Shown here piece by piece: positions 18,991 through 28,700 of a DNA stretch of 43,413 nucleotides (within the stretch, counting starts at the first letter, position 1; each line of letters begins with the position of its first letter). A model generated the notes under the pieces. The model was not told where the DNA came from. It worked only from the letters and a program-made list of their open reading frames with translations, and searched no databases. Position numbers and translations under genes: made by a program. This DNA comes from Thiomargarita sp. (GTDB lineage: Bacteria > Pseudomonadota > Gammaproteobacteria > Beggiatoales > Beggiatoaceae), in NCBI GenBank assembly GCA_020721045.1, contig DYNN01000015.1, positions 1 to 43,413 of the forward strand, written 5' to 3'.

Positions 18991-19203
18991 ATGGACAAAA
19001 CCCTTTTAGCCATTGACACTACCTATTTGACTCCACTGGTAAAACTCAGTGGCTGGTCTGAACCACAAGTGGTTGAAACAGCATTACGCCTACTCTTCCA
19101 ACAATGGCAACCCACACAAGCCAATTTAGAATCAGTCAAAGAAACTCATCAAACGATATTATCTCAATACGATGAACTCTTTAAACGCTTGGCAGAACAT
19201 TAA
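18991..19203 (+). CDS. Small hypothetical protein, possibly an orphan antitoxin
   Basis: 70 residues on the strand opposite to its neighbours, wedged between two giant genes. No family is recognised. The first 35 residues (LLAIDTTYLTPLVKLSGWSEPQVVETALRLLF) look like a ribbon-helix-helix-type start and the rest is a long charged helix, a build common in antitoxins, but no toxin gene is adjacent. No clear Shine-Dalgarno is seen before the ATG. It may be a remnant of a toxin-antitoxin module like the three others inserted in this array. Confidence 0.45.
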   Translation: MDKTLLAIDTTYLTPLVKLSGWSEPQVVETALRLLFQQWQPTQANLESVKETHQTILSQYDELFKRLAEH

Positions 19204-19245
19204 TAAATGCCTGTATTTTTATCAACATAAGATTTCGCTAATAAT

Positions 19246-19283
19246 CTATAGGGCGCAATACGCTAACGCTATGTACCCTATAG
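19246..19283 (-). repeat. REP-like palindrome downstream of the 19312-24660 gene
   Basis: CTATAGGG and CCCTATAG form an 8-bp stem, extended imperfectly by GCAATACGC / GCTATGT. It starts about 29 bp beyond the minus-strand stop. Without a T-run it is more like a dispersed REP element than a canonical terminator, although it could stabilise the 3' end. Confidence 0.55.
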
Positions 19284-19311
19284 AACTTCTTACTTAAAAA
19301 CTACTTACAAC

Positions 19312-22300
19312 TTATTGACTTAATTCTGTTGCAATATCATTCCAAGCATCTATATTTGAACAGTTGCCTGATAATAAAGAAGTCAATTTGATTTGCTTAG
19401 CTTTCAATTTAGCCGCTAAACCATCAATATCCGCATCTTCATAAGGGGCTGCATCAGAAGCAAAAATCACAGCACCACCTTGTTTTAAATGAGGAATAAT
19501 TCTATCAATGGCTTCAACTGAGGCTTCAGGACAAGTGCCACCGCCTTCTGCGACTAAACCACTTAATGTCTTCTTCAATAAGGCTAAATCAGAAGTAACC
19601 GCTTGTACTGTCACAGAATCTTTAAAAACAACTAATCCAATCACAGGTGCTGCATTATTTCCTAATTTATCAATCAGTTGACTAATAGCCCGTACTGAAC
19701 CATTGATTTCTTCTTGCATACTACCGGTAATATCCAACACAATCGCTGCATCTACAGTTCCTTCACCAATGTTGACTACAGTCCGTTCGCGTGCTTTGTG
19801 AGTTGAAAATTCATTGCTGCTGACTCGTGCTTCATTGACAACCAATAATAAACCTGGATCGTCTAATGTAACACGAATACCTACTGTAACTCGACTGATA
19901 TCACCGGGATTTTCTATACTTAAATCGCTGATTTGACAAGTAATAGCTGGTAATTTACTGGTGTCACAAGTCGTATTTTCATCAGTTACCACTTCTTGGA
20001 ATGTCACATTGCTAGGTAAATAATCTACTAATGTTACACCCGTCGCTTTGGTTTTACTCATTTCAGCGGCATAAGCACTTAATTCAACAACCACGCTATA
20101 ATACAAACTAGAAGTTGGTAACACTGGATCAGGTGAATCTGTGATAGAAACAAATAAATAAGGATTCACGGTTGTCCAACTCTTCTTAGTAGATACTGGA
20201 TATTCGTTGGTCAGAAGTTCAAATTCATTCATTAAAGTGCCACTGCCTTCAGAATGTAAAGTCAGTTTGACCATCGCTTGTTGATTAATGCCAATATCTG
20301 ATAACGTACAAGTCAATAGATTATCTAATGGTTGACATTGTCCACCTCCTAATGCTTCTGCTGATACTAAGGTCATATCACTAGGAAGTTGATAACGTAA
20401 TACCACACCTGTTGCAGTCACTTCACCATAGTTACTGGCTGTAATAGTATGAGTGACGGTATCGCCTTGATAAATATTCCAATTATCTGAACGACTGTCT
20501 ACTACTAAAGAGGAAGTGGGTGTTTGCGTGGGTAATCTAACAACACCATTGATTGCAGTATTATTGCTGACAATTAAATCAACAGAATCAAATTTATATC
20601 CTGTTTTATCTAGGTTAAGTGTGTATTCTCCTTCATTTAACCCTTCAATTCTAAAGAAACAAGAGTTGTCTGAAAAAGCTAACTGTTCACCTGTGTCTAA
20701 TTGAACATCGGCAATAGGTGCACCGACTGCATCCAATATACAACCTTCTACACTGTATGGTCCTTTCGCAACGACTTCAAAACCTTCTAAAATCGAAGCG
20801 AATTCGTCATCGGTATACATGTAGATATCGGTTAAACCTAACACAGCTTCACTGTCAATTTGAATCAATGCCACCGCTTGCGTTGCACTGGTAATATTCA
20901 ATTTCAATACGTAGATGTCTTCTGTACCAAATCTTAATTCAGTCACATCTTGTACAAAGTGGGTATTAATGGCATCAATGGTGATTTCACGCACTGCGCC
21001 TTGTGTACCACGATTAGGCGTGACTTGAGTTAAATAAGGCACAGTCCCTTCTGTAAGATTAGGGGTAATTAATACTGCACCGTCTTTAGGTGACGCTTTC
21101 ATTGAACAATCAGTGCTGATTTCTACACCATTGGTTTTGATAGACATCTTGTGTGTGCCTAATTGGGCATTGCTGACATCTAAAGTCGCAGTGAGAGAGG
21201 TGACACTGTTGATTTTAATGCTCTTTACAACAATACCTGAGCCTGACTCAAAACTGAGCGTTGTACCCGCAGCCAATTGCGTATTTGCCATATTCACTGT
21301 GATTTCAGCATTGCCACCGCGCATAATGCTGTCAGGCGTTACGCTTAAAATAGTGGGTTGTGTTGAACTCGCCACGACTTCTACTACACCAATACCGGTT
21401 GCTGAGTCTGTGACTTCGCCATTGGTCGTAGCGACAGTTACATCATAAAATTTAACACTGGCATTGGAAGCTACACTGATATTGGCTTTCAATTTGGTTG
21501 GAGAAACCATTTCTACTGCATTAACTGTGATATCACTACCAAAAGATACTTCACTGTCTGCATTAAAAGCAACATTGGCTGCATTTAAAACAACATCAGT
21601 GGTCGTTCCTTGTGGAATCGCATTAGGAGTTACAGTCGTTACTGTGGGAGATACACTACTCTTGAGTAAATTAACTGCTACTTTTTGATAATAAGTCTTA
21701 CCGGTTGTAGAGTTATCGTTGACTTCAAACGGTGTGACAAATAAACCACCGGTTTCACTGGCAATGCGAGAGAAAGTATTAATTGCGCTAATGCTGTCTT
21801 TATTGGCTTCACCGGTATCAACACCACATAAACCCGTGCATTCTTCACCAGATAAAATGACATCAACTCGCACACCTTTAGCACGTAATGCAGTGATTAA
21901 GGTATCAACATCAACATCAGGATGACTAGATGCATCAGTAATCACAATCATGCGCCCGCCGACTTTGACTAAATCTTTAGCGGTATCTAAGGCTTTTAAA
22001 GAAGCTTCAGGACAATCTGCACCTCCATCGGCTCCTAATTGTTTAATACCCGTAATAAAATTACTGTATCCGTTGAGCAACCAATTCATATTGTTAGTGG
22101 CAGCTAATCCGCCGGAACTTCCTAAAATACGATTAGTGACATTGTCTTTAAAAGTGACTAAACCCACATTAGGTCCAGTTTGTCCAAAAAGTGTCATGTA
22201 TTCAGAAATGGCATCACCTAAAGCAGTCAATTCTTCGACCATGCTACCGGTATCATCAATGATAAACATCAAGTCTGCATCGCCAACAGGCATAGGAGGC

Positions 22301-24660
22301 GGTGGTGGAGGTAATGGAATAACGGAGAAAGTGTTAGAATTTTCTTCTAGAGGAATTGTTTGATCACTAGAAAGAATTAAAGTCAGTTTACCTTGCCCTA
22401 CTCGCACTGATTTAAGATTTAAATGTACTGAGATGCCTGTATTAGGTGGTAAAGTATCTAAGTAACAAGTTATGATTTTATCACTACTGATGCTGCACTG
22501 TTGTGATCGGTAACTATCACGAGCAGCTCTTCTAGCATTACTAGTTGATTCAACAGGAATAACTTCAGCAGATTCCAATTCAACGAGTTCAGGTAACGCG
22601 ATTTTGATGGTTGCATTAGTCACTGCTGTGGTTGCTATTGCGTCATTAATAGTAGTTAGTGTATAAGATGTTGTTTCTCCTAATTTTAATTGATTTTTTC
22701 CTTCAGTTTTATCTAAGTAAAATTTAGGTAGAACTTTAGTGATAGTAGTTAAAGGTTGTGATAATTTAACACCATCAATAACTGAATTAACGTTACACAA
22801 CCCATAATCTTCACACCCTATACCTGTTGCTTTAAAATTTAATGTCCAAGGCGGCAAAGTACCACTTCCTCCACCACAAGAAGCCACTGTTACAGCAACT
22901 TGCATTGTACAAGTTAAACCATCAGCAGTAGTATTGCAAGGTTGTTGAGAAGAATTTTCTTTCACTGAACGTCCTCCTAACATGATTAGAGAACCACAAT
23001 CTAATCTTGCGCCACCACATTGACTTGGAAAAATAAAAGGGGGGACGGTAGTAAACGAACCACTGGTAACATTAACAGCAGGATAAGGACCATTACACAT
23101 AGTTGAATTCAATTTTGGTATAGGTGAATCAATGACCTCAAGTTGTTGATATTGAAAACCACTAGGCAGAGCAGGATCAGCAAATAATCTTACGTTGTTC
23201 ACAGGACCTGCACCAAAATTTTCAATTTCTAAATAGAAAGTTTTACTTCCACCACTTACCATCTCATTGCCCAAGTCTCTTCTAACTTTTGGCTGTATCA
23301 ACTTCATTGAAACTTTTGGTGTAAAATCAAATGTTCCTAGTCCTGCTTGAACAACTCTGTCATTTACATTAATGGTTTTAATAACACTACCATAACCTTC
23401 TTTAGCAACACTCACGGCTATATCATATGCACCTGAGTTATATACACCTTTCAAAACAAAATTGCCTATATTATCAGGATGTGCTGTGGCAACTATAGCA
23501 CCAGTGGAATCTATTGCTTTAACCGTGATGTCAGATGGTTGAATGGCAGTATCTGCTAACTTGATATTGCCATATACATAGTAACCATCAGTATTAATCG
23601 CGAACATGGTCGGTGCTTGAATGCTAGGAGCAGTGTCACTTACAGCAGCAACAACAGAAACTTCTTTATAACCATTGTGTTTAATAGTTGGAATATGTGC
23701 GCCTGGTGCAGAAACCACCATTTGGTACTTACCAGTCGCATCAGTAATTGCAGAAACACTCCCATCCATTACTGTAATACCAGAAACAGGTTTATTATAA
23801 ACATCGTACACTAAACCATAGATAATATACCCATCTACCATGTAGAGAGTGTACATTTTATACAGTGGCTGAGTTTCAGTAAGTATTATAGAGTGTTCTA
23901 GCGTTTTACCATTTTTAGATAATTTAACAACTTGATTGCCTGTTGTTGTAATCCCTGAAACAGTATAATTACCACTACCATCTGTGGTTGCACTACGACC
24001 AGCAACTTGTACTGATACCCCAGCTAATCCTTGTCTGTTAATATCTTGTACCGTTCCTATCACCGTATATCCGGTGACAATCTGTGTGGAAATAGTTGCA
24101 CGTGGACTATTGTCATTAACACCAAATCCTCTATTAACTGCTAAATAACCCGATTTTTCAAACTTAAGCGTGTAAGAACTGGGTTCAGAGAAATTAATAA
24201 CATAGTTACCACTGGTATCAGTAGTCGTTGATCCCTTTTCAAAAGAAACGGTTACACCGGCTAAACTAGCTCCATTTTCATCTGTTGTGCGACCAGTGAC
24301 TTGATAACCATTAACCGTTTTAATCGCATAACGATATCCTTGATCATCACGAGGATGATTAGAACCTACATTGAAATTAACAGAAAATGGCTTGTAACCA
24401 TCAGTTGACATTGCCAAAGCGTAACTGCCTTCAGCTAAATCTGAAATGACGTAATAATTTCCGTCAAAACTAGCGGTTTTACCGCCGGCGGTGACTGTGA
24501 GGTTGCTCACAGGTTGACTTGATGTATCCAGAAAACGAATTTTAACTTCGTAGGCGAATACACTTGCTGATTGGACTAATATGCCTAGCATAAGCCATTT
24601 GATTATAATTTTGATAATATAATTGGCATTTTCTTTGCATAAATGTCTCACTGGTGTCAT
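19312..24660 (-). CDS. Giant secreted protein with tandem regulatory-like domains, two vWA domains and IPT/TIG-like repeats
   Basis: 1782 residues. Signal/anchor about 15-37 (YIIKIIIKWLMLGILVQSA). Then five or so tandem carboxypeptidase-regulatory-like beta domains (about 38-445; pattern G-x-V...ATTDGSGNYTVSG), DUF11-type domains (about 450-780), a proline linker, vWA-1 (794-1000, MIDAS DDTGS at 802), three IPT/TIG-like domains (1003-1300; VTPNAIPQG, VTPDSIMRG, VTPNRGTQG), one more regulatory-like domain, two DUF11-type domains (1385-1630) and vWA-2 (1632-1782, MIDAS DITGS at 1643). Both MIDAS sites look intact. The motif ARRAARDS (709) recalls the RG-x-RD motifs in two other secreted proteins here. 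Preceded by leader copy B. Probable surface or matrix protein; ligand unknown. Confidence 0.85.
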   Translation of the reverse strand: MTPVRHLCKENANYIIKIIIKWLMLGILVQSASVFAYEVKIRFLDTSSQPVSNLTVTAGGKTASFDGNYYVISDLAEGSYALAMSTDGYKPFSVNFNVGSNHPRDDQGYRYAIKTVNGYQVTGRTTDENGASLAGVTVSFEKGSTTTDTSGNYVINFSEPSSYTLKFEKSGYLAVNRGFGVNDNSPRATISTQIVTGYTVIGTVQDINRQGLAGVSVQVAGRSATTDGSGNYTVSGITTTGNQVVKLSKNGKTLEHSIILTETQPLYKMYTLYMVDGYIIYGLVYDVYNKPVSGITVMDGSVSAITDATGKYQMVVSAPGAHIPTIKHNGYKEVSVVAAVSDTAPSIQAPTMFAINTDGYYVYGNIKLADTAIQPSDITVKAIDSTGAIVATAHPDNIGNFVLKGVYNSGAYDIAVSVAKEGYGSVIKTINVNDRVVQAGLGTFDFTPKVSMKLIQPKVRRDLGNEMVSGGSKTFYLEIENFGAGPVNNVRLFADPALPSGFQYQQLEVIDSPIPKLNSTMCNGPYPAVNVTSGSFTTVPPFIFPSQCGGARLDCGSLIMLGGRSVKENSSQQPCNTTADGLTCTMQVAVTVASCGGGSGTLPPWTLNFKATGIGCEDYGLCNVNSVIDGVKLSQPLTTITKVLPKFYLDKTEGKNQLKLGETTSYTLTTINDAIATTAVTNATIKIALPELVELESAEVIPVESTSNARRAARDSYRSQQCSISSDKIITCYLDTLPPNTGISVHLNLKSVRVGQGKLTLILSSDQTIPLEENSNTFSVIPLPPPPPPMPVGDADLMFIIDDTGSMVEELTALGDAISEYMTLFGQTGPNVGLVTFKDNVTNRILGSSGGLAATNNMNWLLNGYSNFITGIKQLGADGGADCPEASLKALDTAKDLVKVGGRMIVITDASSHPDVDVDTLITALRAKGVRVDVILSGEECTGLCGVDTGEANKDSISAINTFSRIASETGGLFVTPFEVNDNSTTGKTYYQKVAVNLLKSSVSPTVTTVTPNAIPQGTTTDVVLNAANVAFNADSEVSFGSDITVNAVEMVSPTKLKANISVASNASVKFYDVTVATTNGEVTDSATGIGVVEVVASSTQPTILSVTPDSIMRGGNAEITVNMANTQLAAGTTLSFESGSGIVVKSIKINSVTSLTATLDVSNAQLGTHKMSIKTNGVEISTDCSMKASPKDGAVLITPNLTEGTVPYLTQVTPNRGTQGAVREITIDAINTHFVQDVTELRFGTEDIYVLKLNITSATQAVALIQIDSEAVLGLTDIYMYTDDEFASILEGFEVVAKGPYSVEGCILDAVGAPIADVQLDTGEQLAFSDNSCFFRIEGLNEGEYTLNLDKTGYKFDSVDLIVSNNTAINGVVRLPTQTPTSSLVVDSRSDNWNIYQGDTVTHTITASNYGEVTATGVVLRYQLPSDMTLVSAEALGGGQCQPLDNLLTCTLSDIGINQQAMVKLTLHSEGSGTLMNEFELLTNEYPVSTKKSWTTVNPYLFVSITDSPDPVLPTSSLYYSVVVELSAYAAEMSKTKATGVTLVDYLPSNVTFQEVVTDENTTCDTSKLPAITCQISDLSIENPGDISRVTVGIRVTLDDPGLLLVVNEARVSSNEFSTHKARERTVVNIGEGTVDAAIVLDITGSMQEEINGSVRAISQLIDKLGNNAAPVIGLVVFKDSVTVQAVTSDLALLKKTLSGLVAEGGGTCPEASVEAIDRIIPHLKQGGAVIFASDAAPYEDADIDGLAAKLKAKQIKLTSLLSGNCSNIDAWNDIATELSQ

Positions 24661-24790
24661 ACAATATCTCCAGTAAATGTTGATATTAAGTGTCGCTAAA
24701 ACGGAACGGCATAGTTTCGTCCTGCAAGATTCTGCTATGTCGTTCCCCCTACCTTAATGCTCCCACTTAATTTAAAAGCATCAGGTAGTA
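24661..24790 (-). ncRNA. Leader RNA copy B, the most diverged copy
   Basis: Same architecture as copy A but with different bases in the helices. P1 is CTACCTGATGCT (24788-24777) with AGCATTAAGGTAG (24761-24749). The pseudoknot is ATTAAGTG (24771-24764) with CACTTAAT (24692-24685). The hairpin is GGAACG-A-CATAG with CTATG-C-CGTTCC (24746-24703). Each change on one strand is matched on the other. The pseudoknot ends 24 nt before the ATG at 24660. Confidence 0.7.
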
Positions 24791-24803
24791 AACCACTTCC
24801 AAC

Positions 24804-24893
24804 TTATTGATTTAACTCTTTTTTCACATCATTCCAAGACGATTGTCCCGTTGTACAATCACCAGAAATCAACGCATTTAACACAATTCCTCT
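24804..24893 (-). pseudogene. 3' remnant of another vWA paralogue
   Basis: The minus strand reads RGIVLNALISGDC then TTGQSSWNDVKKELNQ and stop, matching the last residues of the 14789-18775 and 25724-29968 proteins (KGIVLKALISGDC...WND). Homology ends abruptly at about 24893, where the YoeB gene region begins, so the rest of that paralogue was deleted or replaced. Confidence 0.85.
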
Positions 24894-24909
24894 ACCCAAA
24901 ATAAAGATT

Positions 24910-25167
24910 TTATTCCTGATAGTGGTAACGACACTGGACAATAATTAATTCCTCTGTCATGAGGGTATAAACCAAACGGTGTTCATCATTAATTCGGCGT
25001 GACCACAATCCTGCAAATTGATGTTTCAACGGTTCCGGTTTTCCCAAACCCGAAAAAGGGGTCCGTTGGATGTCTTTAATCAAAGTGTTAATCCGTTTTA
25101 ACATCGATTTATCCGTTTGTTGCCAATACAAATAATCTTCCCAGGCGCGTTTTCGGAAACTAATCAC
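24910..25167 (-). CDS. yoeB: YoeB/Txe-family toxin (RelE-type mRNA endonuclease)
   Basis: 85 residues, the usual length. It has the family course FRKRAWEDYLYWQQTDK, INTLIKDIQRTPFSGLGKPEPLK, WSRRINDEHRLVY and the C-terminal CRYHYQE carrying the catalytic His-Tyr pair. YoeB cleaves mRNA on the ribosome and is neutralised by YefM. It starts with GTG overlapping the antitoxin stop by 4 bp (GTGA), so the pair is translationally coupled. It lies right next to a truncated vWA gene end, hence it was probably inserted into, or replaced, a member of the giant gene array. Confidence 0.92.
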   Translation of the reverse strand: MISFRKRAWEDYLYWQQTDKSMLKRINTLIKDIQRTPFSGLGKPEPLKHQFAGLWSRRINDEHRLVYTLMTEELIIVQCRYHYQE

Positions 25168-25433
25168 GAGTCTTCCTCAAGTAATTCTCGTCGGACTAGA
25201 GTTTGCCGGTCTTGAAGTTCCTGCATGGCTGACATTAAATCTTTAGCATTGGCGGGGGAACGGGTTAAATATGCCGTTTCTTGCCAAGCATTGAAGTCCT
25301 CTAAACTCATCATCACCACTGGTTGGCAATATTCACTGGTAATGACGAGAGGGACATGGTCATTGGTCACTTTAACCATCATGGTAGGTAAATTATTGAC
25401 AATCTCTGTATAATTAATGACTTCCATTTTCAC
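25164..25433 (-). CDS. yefM: YefM-family antitoxin
   Basis: 89 residues of Phd/YefM type. The N-terminal fold is INYTEIVNNLPTMMVKVTNDHVPLVIT then QPVVMMSLEDFNAWQETAYL, and the acidic C-terminal tail (RRELLEEDS) binds YoeB. AGAGGTG lies just before the ATG. The protein usually represses its own operon together with the toxin. The 4-bp overlap with yoeB and the gene order (antitoxin first) are typical. Confidence 0.92.
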   Translation of the reverse strand: MKMEVINYTEIVNNLPTMMVKVTNDHVPLVITSEYCQPVVMMSLEDFNAWQETAYLTRSPANAKDLMSAMQELQDRQTLVRRELLEEDS

Positions 25434-25461
25434 CTCTTTAGGCTAATTGGTTGAAGGTATA

Positions 25462-25555
25462 TTCCATTAGAAGTCAGAATCAGAATTTCCAGAATGCAAC
25501 CCCTAACCTATTCTGAAAATCCTAAAATCCTGTAAATCCTGATTCAGACAACAAT
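25462..25555. repeat. Short degenerate repeat cluster (TCCTGTAAATCCTGATTC type)
   Basis: Several overlapping copies of a 9-11 bp unit (TCTGAAAATCC, TAAAATCC, TGTAAATCC, TGATTC) lie between the antitoxin gene and the next giant gene. Such AT-rich periodic repeats are common in intergenic DNA of cyanobacteria and large sulfur bacteria. No coding potential is seen. Confidence 0.45.
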
Positions 25556-25573
25556 AGTTCATTTACCGCGAAT

Positions 25574-25699
25574 GATGGGTTTCAGCGCGATTAAGTTCTT
25601 CGTCAAACCGAATAATTTTGCCGCGCCTCTACCCATCCTACGAACTGCCAATTGGTTAAATAATACTGTAGGGTGTGCAACGCCTTTTTGTTGCACACC
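25574..25699. repeat. REP-like palindromes downstream of the 25724-29968 gene
   Basis: GATGGGT (25574) pairs imperfectly with ACCCATC (25631). A stronger hairpin is GGTGTGCAA / TTGCACACC (25672-25699, loop CGCCTTTTTG), 25 bp past the minus-strand stop. No T-run follows on the minus strand, so these look like dispersed REP elements that may also protect the transcript end. Confidence 0.6.
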
Positions 25700-25723
25700 G
25701 TTGGTAATAAAGTGTTTTATACT

Positions 25724-28700
25724 TTATTTCGCCTGTTTCTCCGCTTCAATGTCATTCCACGATTTTTCACCGTCTGTACAATCCCCAGAAATTAACGCTT
25801 TTAACACAATTCCTTTGTCCTTAATCTGTGTTGTCAAAGCAGCCATATCCGCATCAGGATAAGGAGAAGCATCAGTTGAAAATACAATCACACCGCCTTC
25901 TTTAGTATGGCTAATCGCTAAATTCAACGCTTCAGCACTGGCTTCTGGACATAATCCGCCACCTTCTACGGTTAAACTACGCACAGATTTCAGTAACGCA
26001 TTCATATCATTCGTAAAAGCTCGTAGTGTAACATTGTCCTTAAACTCAACCAAAGCCACTTGCGGCATCATACCACCTTTAACCACTTGTTCTTGAATAA
26101 ACTTTTCAATAGCAACGATAACACCATTGAGTTCTTCATCCATCGACTTCGTCGTATCAACCACTAACACAACATCAGCCACTGCATTCGGCGGTACCAC
26201 GATATTCGTGCGTTCTCTGTCGATATGAGCAGGATAATTGGCAGCCGATACTTTGGCTTCATGCGTCAAAATCAACAAACTCGCATCCGTCAATTTCACA
26301 TTAACATCAACAACTGCACGACTAATGCTATCAGGTGTTGCAATACTCAAGTCGTCTAACTGACAACTAACAACAGGATAAGCACTTGAATCACACTTAC
26401 CATATTTTGTAGTAACATCAACTAATTCCGTTCCTGTTGGCAATTGCAGAACGACCGCTATATCAGTGGCAATATTTTCAGGTGCAAACGCACTCAATTC
26501 TACGACCGCTTGATAATGTAGACCACTTTGCATCACGACGGGATCAGGTGTATCAACTAACGTGACAGACAAATGAGGTTTGACTGCTTTGAAACTTGTT
26601 TTAACATCAACAGGATATTCATTAGAAGTTAAAGTAGCAGTTGTTTTCAAAGTATCAGCTAAATCGTTATGTAACGTCAATGTAACAACAGCAGTTGCGC
26701 CTAGTGTTAGATTTGGCAAAGTACAAGTTAAAGTAGCCACATCACATGAACCTTCAATACTTTCCAAAGCCACTAAAGTCGCACCTTCTGGCAAAATATT
26801 ACTTAAAGTAACACCGGTTGCAGTTTGAGAACCGCCGTTGACGATTGTCATGGTATAAGTTAAGTCTTCACCTTGTTTGAGGTTCTCGTAAGTACTGGGT
26901 TTGACAAGCATTTTAAGCGCGATCAACGGGGTAATGGTCACTTCGGTCATGAGGGTTTCGTTGCCAATATCCACAGTCGTTGGGGCAAAAGTGTAGCCAT
27001 CTTTGCTAGCCGTGACGGTGTAAGTGGTTTCGTCCAGGAGACCGTTGATTTCCCAGTTTCCAAGGGCATCGGTGGTGGCGGTTTTGCCGTCGATGTCGAT
27101 GGTGACGCCGGCAATGGGGTTACCTTGGTCGTCATGGAGAGTGCCGTGGGCGGTGCGGTCGCCGGTAATCACTGGAGGAGGCGTAATGGTCACTGGTTCA
27201 ACCACAACGTTGCCGTCTTCACTGAGTGCCGTGACTTCTTCACCGCTGCCCGCAATCATCGTTTGACGGTCTTCGGTGGTGCTGAAAGCTAGGGTTTGTT
27301 CGCCGCCACTTTGGAGAAGAGTGAGTTTAATCGTCACTAATTCTACCGTTTGTGTCGGTGCCGGATTGTCCCACACGCCCGCCGCAAAGTTGATTTCGCC
27401 TTTGGTATTGTCAAAGGTGTCTTCCAAGGTGACATCAAACGATTGACCGGTCTGCAAGCCATTGACTTGCAATTGAGTGGGGTCAAAGTTGAGATAGACC
27501 GCCGCACCATCTGCCGCTTGTGCTTCGTTGGCATTGACTTGGATGGTGTAAGCAAAGGTGTCGCCTACTTTTAAGCCCGTAGGAAGAGTCGTTGCGCCAA
27601 GGGTAACGGTGTTGCGATTGCCATCACGGACTCCTTTACGGTACATTTTGGAAGTGGCATTCCATTTACACCCAGAAGGCTTTTTGTAGTTGGCCTTATA
27701 TAAAGCCAAATCAGCCGCGTCAACACACGAACTCACATTGAAGTCCGCTTGAGGGTCATACTTGGTACTTGCCGCGCCTTTGCATCCTTTGTGGTTAGTC
27801 AGGAAGGAGAAATCTAGCGCGTCCACGGTGTTGTTATTAGTCGCGTCCCCTTCTAACAAGGTTCTAAAGTCAACGGGATTGCCAAATGGTTGCACGACCT
27901 TGTTAGCTAGGGTGTGTGAGTTTTTCACGCAGATGTAATCACCCGTTGCCACTGGTTTGCTGAGTACTAACGTTCCCGTTCCGTTTGCCTGGCAAGTCGT
28001 TGGGTACTCTACGGCAGAGGTAGCACTTCCCAGAGAGACTTTTAAGTCCGTTACCCAAGAAGCATTGCCTATTGGGTTCGCCCGTTGCAAGTTGACCTTG
28101 TAATTCAAGCATTGGTTAAGCGTCAAGGTATTGTCGGTAGCCATGACGTTTATGGTTTCCCCGCCGGAAGTCAGCATGAGGCTGTCGTCGAGGAAGTCTA
28201 ACAGCGTCGTTCCTGCCGTACTGGATAAGGCTGTGAAGTTGATGGTGAATAAGTCAAAAGCGTCCGTGGGTGCTGGTTTATCCCAAGCCCCCGCACTAAA
28301 GTTGATGGTGCCGGTCGTGTTGTCATAGTCACTGGTCACAACGGTATCCATCACGCCGCTGTTGGTGACGCTATTGACTTTCAACTTACTCTTGTCAAAT
28401 TTGAGGACCAGTTCGGTACCGTCTATGGGTTGCTTGTCCTGTTTGTTGACACGAATGGTGACGTTGAAAGTGCTACCAGCGCATATAGAGGCGGGCGGGG
28501 TGGCAACGATTTCGGTTGAAGCACCTGTGTAGAGTTGCTTGATTTCGGCTTCGGTGAGGGCGCGGTTGTAGAGGCGGAGGTCGTCAATAACCCCTGGTGT
28601 ATAATCCACAGATTGACGACTCAGACTACCATGTTTTCCAATGAAAACATCAGTATTGTAGGAACTGATTGGGGAAGAGTTAGGCAAAGTCGTCGAAATC

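Noticed and set aside
21950-22363. A 137-codon plus-strand reading frame inside the 19312-24660 gene, and similar long antisense frames inside the other giant genes
   Set aside because: They are antisense shadows of well-supported domain-coding sequence, without RBS or homology.
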